Source: Mastigias papua | Taxonomy: Eukaryota > Cnidaria > Scyphozoa > Rhizostomeae > Mastigiidae | Assembly: GCA_964019165.1 (NCBI GenBank) | Contig: OZ025268.1 | Location: 7,223,517-7,287,516 of the forward strand | DNA: 64,000 bases | Reading direction: 5' to 3' | Part shown: positions 55,133 to 64,000 of the stretch, piece after piece | How the letters are laid out: every line of letters begins with the position of its first letter | Position numbering within the stretch: position 1 is the stretch's first letter | The notes under the pieces: model-generated | The model's input: the letters and a program-made list of their open reading frames with translations, nothing else | The model's database searches: none | Told to the model about the DNA's origin: nothing | Position numbers and translations under genes: made by a program

Positions 55133-55299
55133 GTCCATTAAACGTCATATATGTCGATGCTTGGTACTTTCATCTAATTTAACGCATCACTATGTACAAC
55201 TTCTCAATAAATTTGAGCGTAAAACTGACAATGTCTAGTTCGCTGAGGATTCCGTACTAAACGGATGAAACCAGTACAATAAACAAAGTGGTTTTTATT

Positions 55300-55426
<127 letters not shown>

Positions 55427-55446
55427 TTATTTATATATGTATAAAC

Positions 55447-55586
55447 ACTGAAGAAAACTTCCTCTTTTAAAACGTTTCGGCATAAGCCTTTATCAGTAAT
55501 GTCATTCTAAATACTGGAATGACATTATTGATGAAGGCTTGTACCAAAACGTTTTAAAAGAAGCTTTTTCTTGAGTGTCTAGCTAG
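55447..55586. repeat. Head-to-head pair of Penelope-associated structured motif
   Basis: Two copies of a roughly 65-bp unit face away from each other around 55516. The minus copy reads CTGATAAAGGCTTATGCC then GAAACG; the plus copy is a decayed TTGATGAAGGCTTGTACC then AAAACG. The shared flank AATGACATT makes a long palindrome. The same unit occurs at 44691-44745. It sits against (TA)n blocks on both sides, just downstream of the Penelope-like fragment, and is probably part of that element's terminal repeat. Confidence 0.55.
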
Positions 55587-55729
55587 TATTCTAAAAATTT
55601 CTTAGCGATTGTAGCTTTTTGACGATCGCATGAACGTGAAACTCTGAGTTATTCTATGGATTTTACAGGACTTTTAATGCTTTTACATTGAACTGATGTT
55701 TTAGCTGTATGTTTCACATATCATTACTC

Positions 55730-55730
<1 letters not shown>

Positions 55731-55783
<53 letters not shown>

Positions 55784-55804
55784 TATATATATATATATAT
55801 ATAT

Positions 55805-55874
<70 letters not shown>

Positions 55875-55989
55875 CACTATACATATATATTTATATACAA
55901 ATATATATACATTATTTATATTTATATATATTTATACATATTTATATAGATATAGATATAGATACAGATATAGATATAGATATAGATAT

Positions 55990-56063
<74 letters not shown>

Positions 56064-56110
56064 ATATATATATATATATGTATGTATATATATATATATA
56101 TTTATATATT
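55731..56110. repeat. Compound (TA)n and (TAGATA)n region
   Basis: Two TA blocks (about 55737-55870 and 55990-56100) with a hexanucleotide GATATA/TAGATA array at 55945-55995 between them. Confidence 0.95.
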
Positions 56111-56172
56111 TATACATAAATACACACACTTACACAAATGTACACATACACAAATATACACATGGCTACAAA

Positions 56173-56528
56173 TTACAGGTTTTTTAAATATAAGAAGCAA
56201 ACATTTTCCCTTCAGCCTGGACGTTTCTTATATTTCGTCAAATCCAGTTTATATGCTTCTTAAGTATTTCTTAAAATTCTTGACATTTCAAATAGCAACA
56301 AAGCAACTATGAGACAAGAAAATCAAGTTATAGTTAATATTATCTGAGAGACAGATGTCGTTAGCATTTTGCTTCCAGTTCAATTAAAAATTTCCTCGCA
56401 GAAACAGATTTTTCATGCTCAGTTTGAAACGCAGCCTGCCTGTGTTCGTTGATTGTTTCTTAATTTATGTCTGAATTGTGCCTCATGGTTCTTATATACT
56501 TGCTTCTCATAAAAAAAAACACGTGTAC
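56173..56528. mobile_element. Inverted-repeat element, word AAGAAGCAA (copy C)
   Basis: Left end TTACAGGTTTTTTAAATATA then AGAAGCAAA; right end TTGCTTCTCATAAAAAAAAA then CACGTGTAC. Internal TTCTTAA sites occur near 56259, 56269 and 56457. Termini match the other copies apart from the variable word. Confidence 0.5.
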
Positions 56529-58717
56529 GCTAAGATCAATACCATGCTTTATCCTCAAATCTGACCGTTCATTCTGAGAGAGTACAAATGTGTTACTCAC
56601 CCAAGGGCAGCTAGCAGCAGAGCGTAGAGTCAAATTCATCGAGACAAATGCAAGATATGCAATCTAGTGATATCAAGTGTATCATGGACTACATTCGCTT
56701 AGTGATAATAATTTGCTAAACAAGAAGCCACAGCTTCTGAGTAATGGTATTTCTGATTTCCTTTGCTGTGAGTCATATCAACACATCCTTTCCACATGTG
56801 TCGCCTATGCATTTGCCTGGTCTCAGCGGCTGGTTCGCAATATCTCTTTTGATAATGTATGATGTAGTAAGATTGAATCATACTATTTACGTAATTTTAC
56901 TCCTACCGCACGGCTGCAAGTTATATATTTGAATACCTAATCATGAAAACAATACAGGTAATAAGCGATTAAATTAAAACAAAGAAATAAAAGAAATTAC
57001 GGAAACCAGAATTATCCAAAAGAGGCAGCAAGGTCAAAACGATAAAATTGCCTACTAAGCTTGGGCTTCGCTCAAGAGAAATAAAATGCCAAGAAGCTTT
57101 AATCTGCTTTCAGCTTAGGATAAAAGAATTCTATAGTCTTCAATACTGATTCTCACATTCCATGAGGTGAACATAGACATCACCTGTTGCAGTACCTGGA
57201 AAATGCCCACATTTGCTCATCTAATAAACTACTTGAAGCCGAACAGCATATGTCTACTAGAAGTGCGTTCTGACAGATATACGCTTAACAGGTAGTACAA
57301 TCCAGAAGCGAATCAGCAAGCAGTTCAGAATGATCCCAAAACATCAATCTGTGTCTCCTGTATGTTTATCTCTTGTCTTTTGAGCTTTCCCGGATATATC
57401 AAGAGGATCATTATCATGATTGGACCCTCTATGCTATGCAAAGACAAAACAGGTTGGTTTTTCTTCACAGCTCCAGTCAATCATGCTTCACTTGTGGGCA
57501 AAATTTTGGTAGCCTCTGGCGTAATCAGTGCCGTATCTATGGACATCCTGTAACGACCATTCCACAAACTCCGGACTAGACCCATATACGTTAGATCCAT
57601 CAATTTAGTAGGGGCAGAGGGGCCAATGCCCCCTTGAAGTAATTTGGTCGAGTCTTGGCATATAGTGGGACGATTCTGGACACTAAAATATGGATAGTCG
57701 GCAAATCTTTGATACAAAAGCGGGCAAATTCACCAAGGATGCCTCCCCCCCCTTTCGATTTGCAAACATCAACCACCGTCATCAAGATTCTACCCAAACA
57801 GTATACTAAGATTGTATCAGCACCCCGCCTAATCTTCAAATAACATTCCCAATTCAAACAATTCTCTCATGGGAAACACGCACTGATCTGTGGATACCCG
57901 CCACTCTCCTTTCCCAAAACTCAGAAAAGATCAACGGGTCTACAGTTGTGCAAGTAGCATTTTCTCAAGACAAATAGCAACTTCTAAAACATAACTTGAA
58001 AGTCTTGGCACAGAATTCATAGAGCTTGTCAAAGACATTTCTTGAGGATGTGCCCCATCACTAATAATAATGGGTCCACCAGCTGAACGACATGCTTTTC
58101 AACTCGAAAATTTGCTAGACATGCAGCTTTATTGAATACTTTAGCATGACGACCACGACGGATAACATGTTAAGAAAGTAACAGAAAGACCTAAGTATGC
58201 TAATCATCCTACTGAGTTCGACGTTTTTTCAGTACATGAAAGACTGTGCCATATTCAGTTACTTTTAAGCACATACCCATAAAACAAAGCCATATTAATA
58301 TAAGGTTTTTGAGATCAACTCGCCATATTTTCAGCTATTAAATGAAGGGACAAAGAAGAGTTAAATAGTACCTGGAACAGGACCCTAAGACTTCAAGGGT
58401 GTTTTCAACCAACCAAGCACATTGAGAGCTTTCTTTCCCACAAAGAACCGTGTCCCCAGACTGAAATGCTAAGCTGCTGTTTACAAGTTTACTTGTAGCA
58501 GCCTACATGCTACTTACTACATCACACCACTTTATTGTTCGTTATAGGTAGAACATGGGGACAGAAAAAAAGCAAAAAAGGCGAAGGGTGTTTCTTTGCT
58601 CACTGGCAATCAGGTGATTTCTGCATCACAGATAGAGACACCAATGAACTTGATTTGTCCATAGTGCATAAACGAGAGTTGACTCATCCATAGGGACAAC
58701 CCCATCCTTAGTCATCA

Positions 58718-58993
58718 TACACTCATTTTTATAAGAACCAGATAATTTTTTGGCCGATGCTCGATGTTCGTAATTTTCTGATAATTTTAGGTAAAATGTT
58801 CTCAAAGTTGTTCTTACATGACGAGTGACTTTCTGCAACTATTTGAGACACTACATGCAGTATGCAGAGTCTAAGACATTCGGCCAGGATTCTTTGGAAA
58901 ACACAGCAATGAACCACGTTGTTTATTAAGAACTTTATCAGAACTTCTTTGCCTAGCAATCTTATGAAGTGTGTTCTTATAAACAAGAGTGCA
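58718..58993. mobile_element. Inverted-repeat element, word AAGAACA (copy F)
   Basis: Left end ATACACTCATTTTTATAAGA then ACC; right end TGTTCTTATAAACAAGAGTG then CA. Internal TTCTTA occurs near 58813 and AAGAACT near 58928. No coding capacity. Confidence 0.55.
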
Positions 58994-60689
58994 ACTATTC
59001 TATACCACTGTACCTTTTCAACCAACCAGGGCTTTTTTGCATATCATGTCACGTCAGTTTCCCATGCATCGCCATATTTACGTACCTTGTACTCGTTCAA
59101 TTCATCACACATAATTTCCGAAAATTATTGCTTCATTATCTAGCCCTTCTTTCTCATTTCTGTCTAATAGAAGAAGATCAGACTAGTTCGCTTCGAAACA
59201 ATCCAACTGATATGTCCTAGTCATAAATGACATGTCTCTCCAAATAGCCAAAAATGACATGGTCCTAAATGAAACGGGTAGCACACTTGGATGATCTTTC
59301 TGGTTCTGACTTAATATTTTATTCGACATGGCTTCGTACTTAAGTTTAAATAAAGGTGAACTTTCAGACAAATATATCAATTGAAAAGCTCGCTTCTTTC
59401 AGCTGGTGAACATCTGCTGTATGCATATTCTCTCTTGAACATTCCGAGCAGGTTACGAGCATACCCACTGTACATTGGTGATATGCATTCTTGCCGTTCA
59501 TCACAGCGCAGTTGGCAAGTTGCCTTACAACCTAGCAGTTCTAAGGAACTATTTGTGCCTCTGCTACTCATATCAAATATAAAACAACTATTGGCCACTG
59601 CGAAACAGAAATGATACTCTTCTATTGAACGATTTGTAAAAGTCCACAGTACTACTGATGTCTGTCTGTTCTTCTGTAAACTTCATCCAAATTTACGGGG
59701 AAAATATTCTAGTCCAATTTGTATGGTGGGTTTGCCAAAGGTGGAAAATGATAACAGCAAATGCATTAATTCCTTTTAAGCTCCTATCCTACACGCAACT
59801 TTTCTGTACTAATATGATACACCTTGCCACATTGACCCTGTCAAAAGGGAAGCTATCACGCAACTTTCTACTTTCAAGCATCTGGCAATCCTGCAATTAG
59901 AAATCTATTTCCTCCTCGACTTTTTTGCGCCTCTCTTTTCCTGCCTTTGTCTCGCTAATTCTCATTATAATAGGAAAAATTGCAACCAATTGATGCTAAG
60001 ATATGCAAACAACATTTCAGAGCGCTTAGTTTGCTTCAGAAATCACAATCACTGTTGTTGAAAGAGTGAAGCCTACGCCACCTTTCGTCCTGGTTGTCGT
60101 GTGAAGCAAACGAAAACAGGTTTTGATATTGGCAGAAATATGTCACCAGAAATTTAAAATATTAATACCTCCATAATCTTCTGTCTTGGATACAATTACA
60201 TAGATAAATCGATTGCACAAATATGTGTCCTTATATCCTCCAGTTGTATTCAATCGGTGGGCTGCTTCTGGTGCCTAAATTTAGAATTATTGGGGACAAA
60301 GCTGAATTAACATCAGCATTGCAAACGAAAGCCAATACTTGTTCAAAGAGATTTGAAGTGCAATTTCCTATAGCAATGATTCCAAATATCCAGCAACTGG
60401 CCGCTTCATCTCTTAACTGAGGTGTGTATGACAATGCCCAATGAACTGATCTCTTTGAAAGTCATTGTATGAACATCTGTTGCAGGTCCGGAAGATTCTC
60501 CTGAGTACAAATGATTGCTTTGAACTACGACAATCCTATACGATGAGCTTAAAGGGAAATAAGCCACGGCTGCCTGTTTCTTCCTGAGATCCAACAGTAT
60601 AAACTACCCCTATGTTAACAAGTACTTGATTTGATTTGACTTGATTTGACTAGATTTGCAATGAGCCTCTACTACAAAACTTCACTATA

Positions 60690-60765
60690 GCTCGGAAAAG
60701 CAGGAACGTTCTATAAGCATACTGAAAACAAGCTTTTCAGCATGCCTAAAGAATGTTCCCGCACT
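60690..60765. repeat. Hairpin repeat, copy 1
   Basis: Imperfect palindrome: GGAACGTTCTATAAGCATAC then TGAAAA, loop, TTTTCAGCATGCCTAAAGAA then TGTTCC. Preceded by ACTACAAAACTTCACTATAG, which is shared with 42196-42300. Confidence 0.6.
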
Positions 60766-63700
60766 TTCGGGATTGATTGAAATTGATTTGTACCATTCAG
60801 CAGCATATCAGTGATTATACTAATACATACAAAGGAAACCATAACACTATAACTATACTGTGAAGCATGTAAAAAAGTAATCCAAAACCTAACCATATAG
60901 GAAAGAACTAACACCGCGAGGATAGAACTGACTTGCAAAACTGCAAAAACAGTGATCTAATTGTTCATACATCACTTCTACTTGGATGTACAGTACCCTA
61001 CAATCAGTCTACAAGTTCTCACTGATTGAGCATTATAGTAAATCCACAGAGACACCTTTTACTGAGTAGCCATATTGTCTTGAGAACAAGAACACGATGG
61101 AAATGATAACAAAAGTCAATTCAGTATCCTCCGCAATGCAATTCACTAGCTCATTGCTAATCAAAGAATGCTATTTACTACTGATCTATTATGCACATTC
61201 CCTCGAAAATAAAGTTGTTTCCCACAAGCACAGGGGTTGCTATTAATGTAAATTAAACAGCAAACAATTCCCCCTCAAATGTAACACTATGAGAAGTAGC
61301 CTTGACAACCTACACTCCTATGTGATTTACAGAGCTATTTCTAAGGCCTCAGCAGACAATTGCCTTACACTACTAAAAATGATCAAATGCTAATGTGGGA
61401 TAGCACATCAGTAGTATTTCTATAAACTACTACGGCAAGAATGGATGCTCTGGCCATATTCATTTCTTCATGGCAAAGGAGTAGTTTCCAAAGCAATAGA
61501 GAGTATTTCTTACAACAGTTGCAATGAACTGGATTTGTAACTAAATAGCTATTTTATTCCAAATGTGATAAAATTATGGGACATCCTCCAACTGAGAAAA
61601 ACAAGAAACCCCAAGTTCTGTTTACTTGAAAAAATATGAGGGCTATCCAAATCTAATTGAGAATTAAATATGCTCTCAATTGGTGTGAAAATACCTATCC
61701 TACACTTTTACTAATATTAAAATTCAGTTGTCAAAGAGCAAGACAACACCAGCTTGGTATTATAAGCATTCCCTCAAGCTGTGATGTGTTCTGGTAAGAC
61801 AGGAGAAGCTAAGTTTTAAGCATTAATAATTCATAACTTGTGTTGCTTTAGTTAATTTATCTTAATTCAATATTGGCTATACAAAGCTAATAAAATATAA
61901 AAATATATAAATGAAAACAAAACTAAAATTCAAACCAGTATTCAAATCTGAGCCACTGGCAAAACTCAAACAATGACTGGTAATATGTTAATGATGACAA
62001 TGTTAAAATCATTTCATTTCCATTTAGCTTTCATTACAAGTAGCACCAGTAACCTTGTTGAGTGGACTAACCATTATGTTGATGCAAATGAAGTACCTCA
62101 CAAATGACAAATGGACAATAGATGACCAAGAATTATCCCTAGCTCTATGCCTAAGATGCATGGATGATCAGACTATAAGACCTGATATGAAATCTAGGGT
62201 TTCACTTATAACTATTGACACAATGTATAGACTTCTGATGTGCCTATCTCAAAACTATTGCATTTCAGCTGGCATATCACACTGTGTGAATGAAAGAAAC
62301 TTGGCCCCTGATTCCATATTGTGAGTCTCCAGGTATCATATGATGCTAAGCTATAATTGAAAAAAGTGGCCTTCTACCCAATCATATAGCTGGTAACAAA
62401 ACATATAGTCTCAAGAAGCTATAGTATGTGCTCTGATTATCTCCATTTTTAATACTGGACAGATACATTTCTGTAACACATTCAAAATATGCTAACAATA
62501 GCATAAGTTCCAAATGATGTCTCCCAAAACATTTCTCCTCTTCAGATGTGCCTACACAGCAGATCCTATGCCTTTTCGAAGCGAAATGCAAACTAACTGA
62601 ATAGTAGTAGGGCGAAGGATAGGGTTACTTACGTAATCAGAAAAGGCCTAGTGTCTTATTTACACACGGGCTGGGATCCTATATTTTTGGAAAATCTACA
62701 CATCGTAGTACTTGCAAAACAAAACATATGAGCTGTTCAGCACACATGAGAATTTACAAGTAATAATGCACAATAAAATAGATGAGAAGTAGATCAGGGC
62801 TACACGAAGCAGATAATGACCATTCTGTACCACAAAGTAAATTATAACCTCTCTTATAGGACGGAGGAATATTTCTGTAATTTAATGGATACATCTCGAC
62901 TCGTAAAGAAGTTGCCACTGTTTTGATTTGAGGACAGAAACCATCCCTTTTCTAACTTGAAGAATTAAACTAAGATAAGGAAACTGTAGTCTTACCAAGG
63001 CAGCATACACTTCCGTCCGTTGTATGGCATAACTGCAAGGAGCTTGTGTTCGGTCCTAAATTACTGCGGAGTACAACGCATCGCAGGAAGAGTTACACCA
63101 CGATACTTTGCTGTATTTACGTTTATAAAACGATATACACCAAAACTCAACTCTTCAATGTGTTTACCAAGCAACTTCTACTCGCTACCTCATAAATCAA
63201 AAATATTTTCACATCAATTGTTTTAAACAAATTGACATTCTTCACATTATTTCTCATCAAGAGTTCGCCCACACAGTCCAGTAGCATTGATGCCTGCAAA
63301 ACAACTTCCAACACCCATCCGGCGTTGCTTATAATCGATTGCTCATTTCATGTATCGAAAACGAGTTCCCGGTTCATTAACTGAAGGCTCGAGTATAACG
63401 TGCATAATTTTATTCTTGATTTTCACAGTCTGAAAATTATACTTGTCAACTACAGGTAACGGATGTGTCATACATAACAAAGAGCCTTTTTACTTTCATA
63501 TAACTATGGTAGCTTCCGCTAAGTTCCATTGAATCATTTTTCCTTGAGAAAGACTTCAATTGTATCAGTCACAAACACAATGGGACGGTAAATGACTCTC
63601 TATGAATCATCAAGATGTGATTACGGAGTGATTACCACAATAACAGGAGAAATTTGGAATAAACATGCACCACTATTTTTGCAAGAAGCCTCTATAAGAA

Positions 63701-64000
63701 ACATTACATAAATGTATTGAGCAAAGGGGCTGTTCAGGGTACGCGTAAAAGAAGGGACGTCTTCTCCCCCACCCCCAACTGACTGAAAATTGCAATTACA
63801 GTTGGAAAATCCAAAACTACACCTGTAATTTCTTGACAATATGAGCACGCCTTCCTAGTAGCTTTCCATATTCCTGTGGCACTTTTGATGGACCCAGAAA
63901 GGCGCAGAAAACCGTAACTGAAACTAGATTATACTGTATATTGCATTTGCTCGTCTGTTTGGTTGGGAAACCTTATGTATGACAAACAGAGGGAGGGTAG

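Overview
The window is nuclear DNA of an intron-rich animal. It is AT-rich, genes are sparse, introns run to 11 kb, splice sites are canonical GT-AG, and the non-coding DNA is full of transposon remains and long (TA)n, (TG)n and (GGAG)n microsatellites. A spliced BCCT-family osmolyte transporter together with a Penelope-like element and LINE debris suggests a marine invertebrate. A cnidarian is plausible, but the sequence alone does not prove the phylum.

Three protein-coding genes can be assembled exon by exon with matching splice phases. All lie on the minus strand. (1) Positions 16080 to 83, continuing off the left edge: a TTF2/lodestar-like SNF2 ATPase that releases RNA polymerase II transcripts. 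Eight exons cover about the first 482 residues, from the N-terminal GRF zinc finger to Walker A. (2) Positions 32332 to 19032: a complete 746-residue BCCT (betaine/carnitine/choline) transporter in five exons. (3) Positions 51804 to 37502: a 362-residue protein with an N-terminal membrane anchor, one degenerate synaptotagmin-like C2 domain and a Ser/Arg-rich tail, in three exons. Several of these exons are shorter than 120 nt and were found by homology and phase, not as long ORFs.

I recognise no gene in 16081-19031, 32333-37501 or 51805-64000. Those stretches and the introns hold LINE 3' fragments, tRNA-derived SINEs, a broken Penelope-like element with a GIY-YIG domain, large (TA)n blocks, palindromes and many short inverted-repeat elements.

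The most unusual signal is a dispersed set of about ten 280-460 bp elements. They share a terminal frame close to GTACACGTTTTTTATAAG followed by a short word. The word differs between copies (AACA, AAAA, GAACC, AATA, CAAC, AAACA), and each copy's own word recurs inside that copy. Termini and internal sites therefore appear to have changed together. I cannot assign this set to a described superfamily.
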